Positions 27,289 through 36,013 of a stretch of 64,000 bases of DNA are shown here, piece by piece. The position numbers and the translations under genes were made by a program. The stretch spans positions 1,736,001-1,800,000 of the forward strand of contig OZ252006.1 in the NCBI GenBank assembly GCA_965247175.1, given 5' to 3'. A model generated the notes under the pieces. The model saw only the letters and a list, made by a program, of their open reading frames with translations. It had not been told where the DNA came from and made no database searches. This stretch comes from JANQMX01 sp965247175 (lineage in GTDB: Bacteria > Pseudomonadota > Alphaproteobacteria > Kiloniellales > DSM-21159). Position 1 is the stretch's first letter, and each line of letters begins with the position of its first letter.

Positions 27289-28275
27289 ATGGGTCATAGA
27301 CTGATCGTCTTCGCAGAACCGACGGTCGGCTGGGTGCCATCCCTATTGGACAGCGTGCTCGAGGCCTGCGAAAGCAAACCGAACATCGAATGGGTCAAGG
27401 TCTGCCTCACGGCAAAGGACAGTCCGAGGGCTAAGTCGGCCGTTCGCTCGCTTGCCAGTTTTGCCGGCAAGGCGTTGTTCAATCCCCGCAGCGCGTCGCG
27501 CTTCGATCTGCCGCAGCTCGAGACGGTGACCAGCATTGCGAAGAAGCACGGCAGCGAGATCATCGTGCCGCCAGGCCACAGCATCAACGACCCCGACTTC
27601 GTTCGATCACTGGAGGCGGACCATGCCCCGACAATGGCCCTCTCCCTCGCCTGCTTGCAGATCTGGCGCGCCCCGCTGTTGAAGGTCTTCCAGCTCGCCG
27701 TCAATTTCCACAACGGCTACCTTCCCGACTACAAGGGGCTCTGGGCGACACACTGGTCCGTCTACAACGGAGAAGACTTCTCCGGCTTTGCCTTCCACGT
27801 GATGGACGAGAAGATCGATACCGGCCCGATCATCCTCCGCGGACGGGTCCCCATCGAGCCGGAGGACCGCTCGCTCGAAGTAGAGCGGCGCAAGATGTCC
27901 GCTGCCCGCAAGGAGGTTGCTCCGCTTCTGGATGCCATGCTCACCGGGCATTTTGAGACCCAGATCCAGGCCAAAGGCGGGTCGTACTTCTCGGGCAAAG
28001 ACTCGGTCGAAATCTGGACAATCGACGACCCTGGCACCCTCTCGGCGGAGGAGCTGTTCCGTCGGCTGCGGTGCTTCGCACCACTCAAAATCGCGATCGA
28101 CGGAATCCGTTACCCCGTGAGCTCGCTCAAGATCGCCAGCAAGAATTCGGAGCCGCTTGCCTTCAAGACGGCTGACGGCGTCACCTTATCGCCGGACCGA
28201 CTGCAGTACCTGCCCACCAGGATGTATCTCGCCGTCAAACGGCCAAAGCGCAGCAACCTGGCGGACGCACCTTAG
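27289..28275 (+). CDS. Formyltransferase-fold protein
   Basis: 328-aa protein with a formyltransferase (FMT/GART) catalytic core. In the segment VNFHNGYLPDYKG the N139-x-H141 pair fits the catalytic Asn and His, and D177 in EKIDTGPII fits the catalytic Asp. The N-terminal part resembles a Rossmann-type half; the C-terminal region (from about 220) is not recognised. Family members use 10-formyl-THF to formylate amino sugars or Met-tRNA. With the acyltransferase next door, an amino-sugar or lipid modification is plausible, but it is not Fmt itself. Confidence 0.72.
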   Translation: MGHRLIVFAEPTVGWVPSLLDSVLEACESKPNIEWVKVCLTAKDSPRAKSAVRSLASFAGKALFNPRSASRFDLPQLETVTSIAKKHGSEIIVPPGHSINDPDFVRSLEADHAPTMALSLACLQIWRAPLLKVFQLAVNFHNGYLPDYKGLWATHWSVYNGEDFSGFAFHVMDEKIDTGPIILRGRVPIEPEDRSLEVERRKMSAARKEVAPLLDAMLTGHFETQIQAKGGSYFSGKDSVEIWTIDDPGTLSAEELFRRLRCFAPLKIAIDGIRYPVSSLKIASKNSEPLAFKTADGVTLSPDRLQYLPTRMYLAVKRPKRSNLADAP

Positions 28276-28336
28276 GTCCGCTCGCCGAAATCGCACGCGT
28301 AGCCGGAAAGGCCGCGCGGCGAGCCGACGGAGCGCG

Positions 28337-30547
28337 TCAAGCGGACAGGAAGCGCCGCACAACGTTCAGCAACAGCCGTGAGACATTGTTGTCGAAGTTG
28401 TTGCTCGGCAGGCTGCCGCAGAAGGTGATGGAGCTGGCAGAGAAAACCGCGCCACCCCCCGGCAAGGTGCAGTAGGCCATCTCGGCTCGGATCAGATCTT
28501 CGGGCCGCTCGCCAGTTGTGGTGCCGACGTGGTTGAGGATGTCTTCCGGCACGGCAACGAAGGTCTCGTCGTGCCCTTCCGAACGGGCGAGAATCACCGT
28601 CGAGTCCGGCGAGCCAAGGTCGTAGTCCACACGGTCGAGTTCGTAACCGGCGGCGCCGCTACCGGAGAGCCCGAAATCACCGATGATGTCGCCCTCGATG
28701 CCCTCGAAGATCCAACTGACGCTCTCATCACGGCTTTCGGGTGTGCGGCGGAAGTAGCTGCCGGAGAAGGCACCCTGAGAGGTGAAGCCGACGCCGACCA
28801 GCTTCTGCGGTGGCCGGCCGTTGCGGAGCCATAGCCCGCCGTAGTTTCCGTCGAAGGCGTTATAGTACTCGCCGGGCGCCGCGGCCCAGAAGCGCAGTCC
28901 GCCTTCGCCACGGCGTATCTCGATGGCACCCGGCGCCTCCTGGTGCAGCGCCACGCGCCAATAGAAGCCATTACCGCCGAGATAGGCGAGATGCCCTCCG
29001 CCGTCGCGGTAGGCCTGGAGCGCATTGAGGGTCTCGGCGGTGTGGTATTCCGGGTGTGTGCAGGTCAGCACCGCCTTGTAGCCTGAGAGGCAGGCCGCGC
29101 CCTCCTCATGCAGCTCCTGGTCGGTTACGACGTCAAAATCTAAGCCGACATGCTCCAACCAAGCCAGGAGATGCGTGTCTGCCTGGAAATGCCGCAGGCC
29201 TGAGCCGGAGCGGGGCCGCACGAGGGTCAAGTAACCGCAGCGCAGGTTGAGCATCGGTCGGCGGCTGGAGATGTTGCAAATCCCGCTGCCGTCGCTGTGC
29301 AGGTTATAGGTGGAAAGGCCGAACTGCGGATGCTCCGCCGAGTTCCAGGGAGAGGCGCCCCAGGCGGCCATACGCTCTTTCAGTTCCGGGCCGAAATCGT
29401 AGCGCGCGTTGTTGGAGTAGATGACGTAGGTGAAGGTCGGGATGATCACGCAGAGCTTCGATTGCGGCGCGCCTTTCGGCGGGCAGACGAAGAAGGGAAT
29501 CGTATCCTCGACCCCGCCGCAGCTGAGGCGCATGGCATAGACGCCGCTCCGAAGGTCGCGGGGAATGGCGAAGGAGAAATCCGTTTCCCAACCGCAGTCA
29601 TAGAAATCGTCGTCATGAAAGTGGATGGCGCCGTACTGCTCCGGCGCGTGGCGCCAGCACATCTCCCGCCCGTTCCAGGTTGACCCCTTCATGCCGCGCG
29701 CGGGCAAATTCACGATCTCCCCATGCAGTCCATTCGGCCCAACGTCGGTGACGGCAAGGGTGGAGATCGCCTGCGAGAAGTCCCAGCAAGCCAAGCTGTC
29801 AACCGCCGCGCTTTGTGGGGTGAGTGCAACGATCTCCGCGGCACTGAGCGCACGCCCGAAGATCATCGGCGCTTCGATCTTGCCATTGAAGTGGTCGGCG
29901 ACCGGGACGTCATTGCAAGCAGCGATCAGGACATTCTCCGCGCTCCCAGGCCTAAGACCATCGCTCACCGATATCTCTGTCTCGCTCGGCTCGACGTGTG
30001 GCTCCAAGAGCTGTTGGCCGACGGTGACGAGCCCCTGAGAGGGGTCGTAGGAAGCCCAGACCCGATACCAGCGGCGGCTTTTCAACGGCTCGGGCGTCGC
30101 AACTTCAAGGGGGGTCGCCTCGCCAGCCCCGAGTTGAATGCGGACGCAACCTCTCTCATCCAAGCCGAAAGAGAGGCCTTCGGTGATGTGAGGATCGCAG
30201 CAACTGATAATGGCTTGCCGGCCCTTGCTCGGCGTCGTCGGCCAGACGGTGGCGACGACCGTGAAGGCCGCCAAGGACGAGAACGCCTCTTTCGCAGGCA
30301 CGCGCACATAGGAACCGAGACGGTAGTCCTGAAAGCGGGATGGGTAGCGGCCCTGGAAGACGGCAGACAGGTCCTCCTCCAGAATGCCGGGGCCGTCCGG
30401 GTTGGGATCGGCAGAAATGACGCGAACCAACCTCGCCTCGTAAGGCTCCGGCGCGGTCGAGCTGATCTTGAACGCCAAGGTCTCGCCGGGCCGAGCAGAC
30501 AGTCGATCCACGTAGCCGGTGAGCGGGATAACGGTTGCAGGTGGCAT
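28337..30547 (-). CDS. N,N-dimethylformamidase large-subunit homologue
   Basis: 736-aa protein related to the beta (large) subunit of N,N-dimethylformamidase, which hydrolyses DMF to dimethylamine and formate. It has an N-terminal beta domain (GYVDRLSARPGETLAFKIS), a LamG-like middle (about 95-250) and a C-terminal DMFase catalytic-type domain (from about 350). That domain contains FTYVIYSNNARYDF, FDVVTDQELHEEG and YRDGGGHLAYLGGNGFYW. The small subunit was not found beside it. Sequence family is clear; the substrate is not, and other amidases share this fold. ATG 30547 is preferred over a TTG one codon earlier. Confidence 0.8.
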   Translation of the reverse strand: MPPATVIPLTGYVDRLSARPGETLAFKISSTAPEPYEARLVRVISADPNPDGPGILEEDLSAVFQGRYPSRFQDYRLGSYVRVPAKEAFSSLAAFTVVATVWPTTPSKGRQAIISCCDPHITEGLSFGLDERGCVRIQLGAGEATPLEVATPEPLKSRRWYRVWASYDPSQGLVTVGQQLLEPHVEPSETEISVSDGLRPGSAENVLIAACNDVPVADHFNGKIEAPMIFGRALSAAEIVALTPQSAAVDSLACWDFSQAISTLAVTDVGPNGLHGEIVNLPARGMKGSTWNGREMCWRHAPEQYGAIHFHDDDFYDCGWETDFSFAIPRDLRSGVYAMRLSCGGVEDTIPFFVCPPKGAPQSKLCVIIPTFTYVIYSNNARYDFGPELKERMAAWGASPWNSAEHPQFGLSTYNLHSDGSGICNISSRRPMLNLRCGYLTLVRPRSGSGLRHFQADTHLLAWLEHVGLDFDVVTDQELHEEGAACLSGYKAVLTCTHPEYHTAETLNALQAYRDGGGHLAYLGGNGFYWRVALHQEAPGAIEIRRGEGGLRFWAAAPGEYYNAFDGNYGGLWLRNGRPPQKLVGVGFTSQGAFSGSYFRRTPESRDESVSWIFEGIEGDIIGDFGLSGSGAAGYELDRVDYDLGSPDSTVILARSEGHDETFVAVPEDILNHVGTTTGERPEDLIRAEMAYCTLPGGGAVFSASSITFCGSLPSNNFDNNVSRLLLNVVRRFLSA

Positions 30548-30651
30548 CAAATCAAGCGCTCCATTGGGTTAGAGCGCCTGAAACAGGAAACTCTACTCAT
30601 CTCGATACCGAGTATGCCGCTCAGGGACTGAACGGCAAGCCCGACCATGGC

Positions 30652-32142
30652 TCAGAACCTCTCGCCCACCGCCTTGACTTTGCAGTAGGCGCGCAGGCCC
30701 TCCATTCCCTTTTCCCGTCCAATCCCGGATTTCTTGTTGCCGCCGAAGGGCACCTCGATGCCGACCGAGAACCACTGATTCACAAAGATCTGCCCGGCGT
30801 CGAGGGCGCTCGCCAACCGGCGCGCCTTGGCGCTGTCCTTGGTGAAGACACCCGCGACCAAGCCGTAGTCGGTGTCGTTGGCGACCTCGATCGCTTCGTC
30901 GAGCGAGTCGATGACCTGGACCGCCAGCACCGGGCCGAAGACCTCCTCCTGTACCAGCCTGTCCTTGCTGTCCAAGTTGTCGAAGATGGTCGGCTCGACG
31001 AACCAGCCGAGGCCAGTTTCCGGATCGGTGGTCACCGCACCGCCGGCGCGCGTCTCGACGCCCCGCGCCTTCGCATCCTCCAGGTAGCCCTGCACCTTGC
31101 TGAGCTGCTCCTGCGAGTTGACCGGGCCGATGTCGGGATCGCGCAGGCCGTGGCCAAGACGCAGTCCAGCGGCCCGCTGCGAAAGCTTGTCGACGAACTC
31201 GTCATGGATCGAACGCTCGATCACCAGGCGCGAGCCGGCCGAGCAGATCTGGCCGGCGTTTTTGTAGATGGAGCCGGCGACGTTGTTGATGGCGTTTTCC
31301 ATGTCGCAGTCGGCCAGCACAACCGCAGGCGACTTGCCGCCAAGCTCCAATGTAACCTGGGTGATGTTGCGGGCTGCCGCCTGCATGACCTTGCCGCCGG
31401 TCACCACCGAACCGGTAAAGGTGATGTGCGCTACGTCTTTGTGCGCGGCGAGCGGCGCGCCGGCCTCCTCGCCCGTGCCAGTGACGACGTTGAAGACGCC
31501 GTCGGGCAGCCCGGCTTCTTGCAAAATGCCCGCCATCAGGAGTGCCGTCATCGGCGTCTGCTCGGCCGGCTTGGCGACGATGGTGCAGCCGGCCGCCAAG
31601 GCCGGTGCGACGCCGCGGGCCAGCATGGCCAGCGGATAGTTCCAGGGAATGATGTGGGCGGTGACACCCATCGGCTCCGGCACCGTATAGGCCAGCAGGT
31701 CGCCGCTGATTGGGAAGCTATCGCCCTGCAGTTTATCGGCGGCGCCGGCGTAGTACTCGAAGGTGCGGGCCGCGTTGGCGATGTCGCCCTTCGCCTCGGA
31801 CAGCGTCTTGCCCGAGTCCAGGCTCTCGACCACCGTGAGATAGTCCGCCTTCTCGCGGATGAGCGCTGCCGTCTTCTGCAGGATCCGCCCACGCTCGGCC
31901 GGCACCGCCTTGCTCCAAACCTTGGCGAAGGCCGTTTTCGCGGCGTCCACCGCCTCCTCGATCTCGGCCCGGCCGCCGGCAGCAAAACGCGCGAAGACCC
32001 GGCCCGTTCCCGGATCGAAGCACTCAAGCGACTCGTTGCCGCGCGCGATGTAGTGGCCATTGATGAAGTGCTTGTCGGGCAGTCCTTCGATGCTGCCGCT
32101 TTCGGCGACTTGGCGAGCCAGACTTTCCAGGTTGCTGCTCAT
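30652..32142 (-). CDS. NAD(P)-dependent aldehyde dehydrogenase
   Basis: 496-aa aldehyde dehydrogenase of the betaine-aldehyde/gamma-aminobutyraldehyde type. Landmarks: PWNYPLAMLARGVAPALAAG, FTGSVVTGGKVMQ for cofactor, the general base in TLELGGKSP, and the catalytic Cys in NAGQICSAGSRL (about residue 290). It oxidises an aldehyde to a carboxylate. It is the last gene of the minus-strand catabolic operon that begins with the enolase-superfamily gene, following the alcohol dehydrogenase by 55 nt. Confidence 0.88.
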   Translation of the reverse strand: MSSNLESLARQVAESGSIEGLPDKHFINGHYIARGNESLECFDPGTGRVFARFAAGGRAEIEEAVDAAKTAFAKVWSKAVPAERGRILQKTAALIREKADYLTVVESLDSGKTLSEAKGDIANAARTFEYYAGAADKLQGDSFPISGDLLAYTVPEPMGVTAHIIPWNYPLAMLARGVAPALAAGCTIVAKPAEQTPMTALLMAGILQEAGLPDGVFNVVTGTGEEAGAPLAAHKDVAHITFTGSVVTGGKVMQAAARNITQVTLELGGKSPAVVLADCDMENAINNVAGSIYKNAGQICSAGSRLVIERSIHDEFVDKLSQRAAGLRLGHGLRDPDIGPVNSQEQLSKVQGYLEDAKARGVETRAGGAVTTDPETGLGWFVEPTIFDNLDSKDRLVQEEVFGPVLAVQVIDSLDEAIEVANDTDYGLVAGVFTKDSAKARRLASALDAGQIFVNQWFSVGIEVPFGGNKKSGIGREKGMEGLRAYCKVKAVGERF

Positions 32143-32197
32143 GGCTGCGTCACTCCGTGCTTGCTTGACCGGCCAGCGACGCCGGCATCATTGGCTG

Positions 32198-33319
32198 TCA
32201 AATTCGATTAAACTCGATGATGTTGCGTGCGGCCGCCCCCTGCCCGGCGCTCTCTATGGCGTCATTGATGCGGTCGAGAGGATAGCGGTCGGCGATCAGC
32301 GCGCCGAGCTTCAGGCGGCCGGCGCGGTAGTGGTCGATCAGAATGGGGATATCATGGGAGAGCTGGGCCGAGCCCATCTTGGTGCCAAGGATCGCTTGGT
32401 TCTTGTTGACGAGAAAGCGCGGCTGGACTTGCGCCGTGACCCCGGCGGGCGGCAGAGCGGCCACAACCATGCAGCCGAGCTTGGCCAGGACCTCGGCACC
32501 CTGCTCGATGGCGGCGCCGCTGCCGGCGGCGACGAAGGCATAGTCGACCCCGAAGCCTCCCGTGATCTCCATCACGGCCTCTGTCACCGACGTCTCCTTG
32601 GCATTGAGCGTGTGGGTGGCGCCTAGTTCTCGGGCCAAGGCGAACTTCTCGGGCACCACGTCGACGGCGATCACCGTCTCCGCGTTACCGATGGCGGCGG
32701 CCTGCAGGCAGTTGATGCCGACACCGCCGATGCCGATCACCACCACGCTGCCACCGGGCCGCATCTTGGCGGAGTTGAAGACCGCGCCGTAGCCAGTGAG
32801 GACACCGCACGCCAACAGACTCGCTTCCTCCAGCGGCATGTCGGACGGAATCACGGCGAGCTGCGAGGGATGCACCAGCACATGCTCTGCGAAACCGCCC
32901 ACCTTCAGGCCCTGATGAACGCGCGCGCCGCCTGGGTTGGTAAAGCGCTCCTCCCGGTCCAATGGCAGGCTCGTTTCGCAGAGATAGGGATGTCCTGCCC
33001 GGCAGTAGCCGTGACTGGGGTGCTCAGCGATGCAGGGATCGCAGGTGCCGAGGTTGCGGATCAGGCTGGCGATGACCCGGTCGCCCTCCCGAACGCTCTC
33101 CACCGACTTGCCGACATCGGTGACAGTGCCCGCCACCTCGTGGCCGCAGATCACAGGAAAGGGCTTTCCGGGCCAGGCGCCTGAGAGATAGTGCAAATCG
33201 CTCTGACAGATCGCGCAGGCCCCCACCTGCACCGCCACCTCGCCTTCGCCGGGAGAGGCAACCGTTACCTCCTCGACCACCAGCGGCTGCCCTGCGCCGT
33301 AGCTCACGGCCGCCTTCAT
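32198..33319 (-). CDS. Zinc-dependent alcohol dehydrogenase
   Basis: 373-aa MDR-family alcohol dehydrogenase. Catalytic zinc ligands C38 and H60 (CAICQSD, CGHE) and the four-cysteine structural-zinc loop around CDPCIAEHPSHGYCRAGHPYLC (two adjacent parts CDPCIAEHPS and HGYCRAGHPYLC) are present, plus the NAD motif GIGGVGINCLQAA. It probably converts an alcohol or polyol intermediate to an aldehyde used by the adjacent aldehyde dehydrogenase. One nucleotide separates it from the upstream dehydrogenase gene. Confidence 0.9.
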   Translation of the reverse strand: MKAAVSYGAGQPLVVEEVTVASPGEGEVAVQVGACAICQSDLHYLSGAWPGKPFPVICGHEVAGTVTDVGKSVESVREGDRVIASLIRNLGTCDPCIAEHPSHGYCRAGHPYLCETSLPLDREERFTNPGGARVHQGLKVGGFAEHVLVHPSQLAVIPSDMPLEEASLLACGVLTGYGAVFNSAKMRPGGSVVVIGIGGVGINCLQAAAIGNAETVIAVDVVPEKFALARELGATHTLNAKETSVTEAVMEITGGFGVDYAFVAAGSGAAIEQGAEVLAKLGCMVVAALPPAGVTAQVQPRFLVNKNQAILGTKMGSAQLSHDIPILIDHYRAGRLKLGALIADRYPLDRINDAIESAGQGAAARNIIEFNRI

Positions 33320-33320
33320 C

Positions 33321-34220
33321 TCAGCCGACTTTCTGCTGGCCGGCCAGCTCCGACAGCACGTTCAGCAAATCCGTGCAGTCATTGCCACCATGCCCTTCCA
33401 TGCGCGCTCGATCGAATGCCCTGAGCGCTTGCTCGCCGAGAAAGCTGTGCAGGCCCTGGCGCTTCATCGCGGCCACCGCGATCGCCAGGTCCTTGCGCCC
33501 CAGATCGAGAGAGAAGCCCGGCGAAACGTCGCCCTTCAGCACCTTGTTGGGGAAGTTCTGCATGGAGTTGCCGTTGCGGGCGGAGGTGCCGTTGATAACG
33601 TCCAGCGCAGCCTCGTCCTTGACCGAGCCGGCGCGCGCCAGCACGAGAGCCTCGGCCGTCGCCAAGCAGCCGACCAAAGCCAGGTAGTTGTTGACGATCT
33701 TCATGGTGCTCGCCTGGCCCACTGTGCCACAGTCGATCACCGTGTCGCCCATCGCCTTGAGGACCGGATTGACAGCCAGCTTCTCGCCGGCGTCACCGCC
33801 CAGCAGAAAGAGGCATTTCCCCTCTGCGGCCTGGGTGGCTGTGCGGCCGACCGCGCAGTCGAGATAGGACCACCCCTGGTCCGAGGCCTTGGCCGCAAGA
33901 CGGCGCGCCTCGCCCGGGTCGATGGTGCTGCAGTTCATCAGCAGTCGCCCCTCGCAGGGTTGCGAGAGGATGCCGGTGTCGCCGTCGAGCGCAGCTTCCA
34001 CCTCCGGCGCATCAGGCAACATGGTGATGACCAGTTCGCCCGCTTCGGCTGCGGCCCTCGGCGAAGCGGCAGCCCCTCCACCCGCCGTCGTCAAGCGGGC
34101 CTGTGCAGCCTCAGAGAGGTCGTAGCCTGTCACCCGATAACCGGCAGCCAGCAGATTGCGCGCCATCGCGCTCCCCATGGCGCCGAGGCCGACAAAGCCG
34201 ATGTTTGCGATCGCCGCCAT
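33321..34220 (-). CDS. 3-hydroxyisobutyrate dehydrogenase-family reductase
   Basis: 299-aa beta-hydroxyacid dehydrogenase. The N-terminal NAD-binding motif is GFVGLGAMGSAMARNLLAAG, the substrate motif is STIDPGEARRLA, and the catalytic Lys is in GQASTMKIVNNYL. Family members include 3-hydroxyisobutyrate dehydrogenase and tartronate-semialdehyde reductase. In a sugar-acid operon the latter activity is plausible but not proven. It is tightly packed with the alcohol dehydrogenase downstream and the permease gene upstream. Confidence 0.87.
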   Translation of the reverse strand: MAAIANIGFVGLGAMGSAMARNLLAAGYRVTGYDLSEAAQARLTTAGGGAAASPRAAAEAGELVITMLPDAPEVEAALDGDTGILSQPCEGRLLMNCSTIDPGEARRLAAKASDQGWSYLDCAVGRTATQAAEGKCLFLLGGDAGEKLAVNPVLKAMGDTVIDCGTVGQASTMKIVNNYLALVGCLATAEALVLARAGSVKDEAALDVINGTSARNGNSMQNFPNKVLKGDVSPGFSLDLGRKDLAIAVAAMKRQGLHSFLGEQALRAFDRARMEGHGGNDCTDLLNVLSELAGQQKVG

Positions 34221-34234
34221 ATCCGAGCTGCCCT

Positions 34235-35074
34235 CTATCGCTTGACCGCGCCGGCGGCCAGTCCGTGGATGAAGTAGCGGTTGAGGAAGATGAAAAGAAT
34301 GAGCAGCGGCAGAGCGATCAAGGTCGAGCCGGCCATCAGCTCTCCGTCGCGCAGCTCGTACTGGCCGGTCATGGTCTCCAGGCCAACCGGCAAGGTCTTC
34401 TGATCATCGCTGTCGATCATCACCAGCGCGAAGGTATAGTCCGTCCAGGAAAGCAGGAAGGAGAAGATGGCGACGGTCGTCACCCCCGGCAGCGAGAGCG
34501 GCAGCACCACGCGGAAGAAGGCGCCCAGCCGCGAGCAGCCGTCGACCATAGCCGCCTGCTCCACGTCGATCGGGAGCTGCTTGAAGAAGCCCCAAAGCAG
34601 CCAGACGCCGAGCGGCAGGGTGATGGTGCAGTGGGAGAGAATGAGGGCTAGGTGCGTATTGGCGAGTCCGAGCTGCGCGAAGATCGTGTAGAGCGGAATG
34701 GCGACCAGCAGCGGCGGGAACATGTAGGCCAGCAGCATGGAGCCGATGATCGCGGTCTTGCCACGCAGGTGCAGCCGGGTCACCGCATAGGCGATGAGGA
34801 CCGAGAAAATGAGGGTGATGACGACCGTCACGCTGGCGACAAGCACCGAGTTGGTGAACCAGGTCGGGTAGTCGGTGGCAGCCAGCAGCGTCTTGTAGCT
34901 CTCCAAGGAGAACGGCCCGGGAATGAGGCTGACCTGATTGTAGAGAACCTTCGGGTCCCGCACGCTGGTGACCAGCATCCAGTAGACCGGGAAGAACGAG
35001 TAGATCAGCGTAATCGCCATCGCAAAATAGAGCGCGAGACGGCTGCTGAGAGGGACTTCGAGCTCGGTCTTCAC
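34235..35074 (-). CDS. Carbohydrate ABC transporter permease, MalG type
   Basis: 279-aa inner-membrane permease with about six helices and the EAA loop EQAAMVDGCSRLGAFFRVVL followed by PLSLPGVTTVA. This is the second permease (CUT1 subfamily, MalG-like) of the importer encoded here. It starts 9 nt after the preceding permease gene ends. Confidence 0.92.
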   Translation of the reverse strand: MKTELEVPLSSRLALYFAMAITLIYSFFPVYWMLVTSVRDPKVLYNQVSLIPGPFSLESYKTLLAATDYPTWFTNSVLVASVTVVITLIFSVLIAYAVTRLHLRGKTAIIGSMLLAYMFPPLLVAIPLYTIFAQLGLANTHLALILSHCTITLPLGVWLLWGFFKQLPIDVEQAAMVDGCSRLGAFFRVVLPLSLPGVTTVAIFSFLLSWTDYTFALVMIDSDDQKTLPVGLETMTGQYELRDGELMAGSTLIALPLLILFIFLNRYFIHGLAAGAVKR

Positions 35075-35083
35075 GGTGAGTCC

Positions 35084-35947
35084 TCAGTCCTTGGTATCGA
35101 GCGGGAACATGCGGAAGTAGATCAGCACCGCGACGGCCAGGATGAGGAACGAGATGGTCGAAACCGTCGCCCCGGTGCTGACATCGTAGCTTTGGAAGGC
35201 TTGGCGGTAGGCCAGGATCGGCAAGTGCTCGGTCGCTTGCAGCGGTCCGCCGCCGGTCATCAGCCAGACGATGTCGAACTTGTTGAACATCCAGATGGCG
35301 CGCAGAAGCACCACAACCGTCAGGACCGGGCCGAGTTGCGGAATGGTGACATGCCAGAAGCGCTGCCAGGCGTTGGCGCCGTCCACCTTAGCCGCTTCGT
35401 AGAGCGAGTCGGGAACGGACTGCAGGCCGGCCAGGATGGCCACGGTGACGAAGGGCGTCCAAATCCAGACGCTGAGGGAGATGACGATCCCCATGGCCAG
35501 GGTCGGCGAGCCGAACCAGTCGATGGTGCCGAAGCCGAGGTCCTGCATGGCCACGGTGATGACGCCGATGGGGTCATTGAGCATCCAGCGGAAGGTGAGC
35601 GCGACGATCAGGGTCGGCAGCAGATAGGGCAGAATGGCAACGCCCCGGAACACCCGTTTGAAGGGGATGGCCGCATCCAGCAGCATGGCGAACCCGATAC
35701 CGAGAACGATCTGCAGCAGAATTGCGGTTCCGGCGAAGATGATGCCGCGCCAGAGGGCATTCCAGAACTCATCGTCCTGCAGGACGCGCACGTAATTGTC
35801 GAAACCGACCCAATCCGGCTCCGAGATGAAAGACTGTGCATTCTGGAAGCTGAGCTCGATGGCGTAGACCGCGGGATAGACGATCACCACCGCCGTCAGC
35901 GCAAGGCCGAAGAAGAAAAGGCCGTATATCGTGCGGTCGCCGCCCAT
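35084..35947 (-). CDS. Carbohydrate ABC transporter permease, MalF/UgpA type
   Basis: 287-aa permease with hydrophobic helices and the EAA loop YEAAKVDGANAWQRFWHVTI preceding PQLGPVLTVVVLL. ATG 35947 is taken as start because upstream in-frame codons fall in the attenuator hairpin at 35973-36001. First of two permeases; the binding-protein gene lies upstream beyond the hairpin. Confidence 0.92.
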   Translation of the reverse strand: MGGDRTIYGLFFFGLALTAVVIVYPAVYAIELSFQNAQSFISEPDWVGFDNYVRVLQDDEFWNALWRGIIFAGTAILLQIVLGIGFAMLLDAAIPFKRVFRGVAILPYLLPTLIVALTFRWMLNDPIGVITVAMQDLGFGTIDWFGSPTLAMGIVISLSVWIWTPFVTVAILAGLQSVPDSLYEAAKVDGANAWQRFWHVTIPQLGPVLTVVVLLRAIWMFNKFDIVWLMTGGGPLQATEHLPILAYRQAFQSYDVSTGATVSTISFLILAVAVLIYFRMFPLDTKD

Positions 35948-35972
35948 CGCTATCCGGTCCGATAAGAGAAAC

Positions 35973-36001
35973 GGGGGCGGCCGGTCTTGCCGACCACCCC
36001 C
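35973..36001 (-). terminator. Attenuator hairpin between binding-protein and permease genes
   Basis: A 12-bp stem pairs 35973-35984 with 35990-36001 around a 5-nt loop. Two of its pairs are G-U only in minus-strand RNA and would be C-A mismatches on the plus strand, so the structure is built for the minus-strand transcript. It is followed by a mild GTTTCTCTT run. It likely lowers permease expression relative to the binding protein. Confidence 0.7.
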
Positions 36002-36013
36002 TTGTACCAAGCG

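Noticed and set aside
34652..35965. A 437-aa plus-strand ORF opposite the two permeases.
   Set aside because: Low-complexity charged sequence with no motif; the permeases on the other strand are clear.
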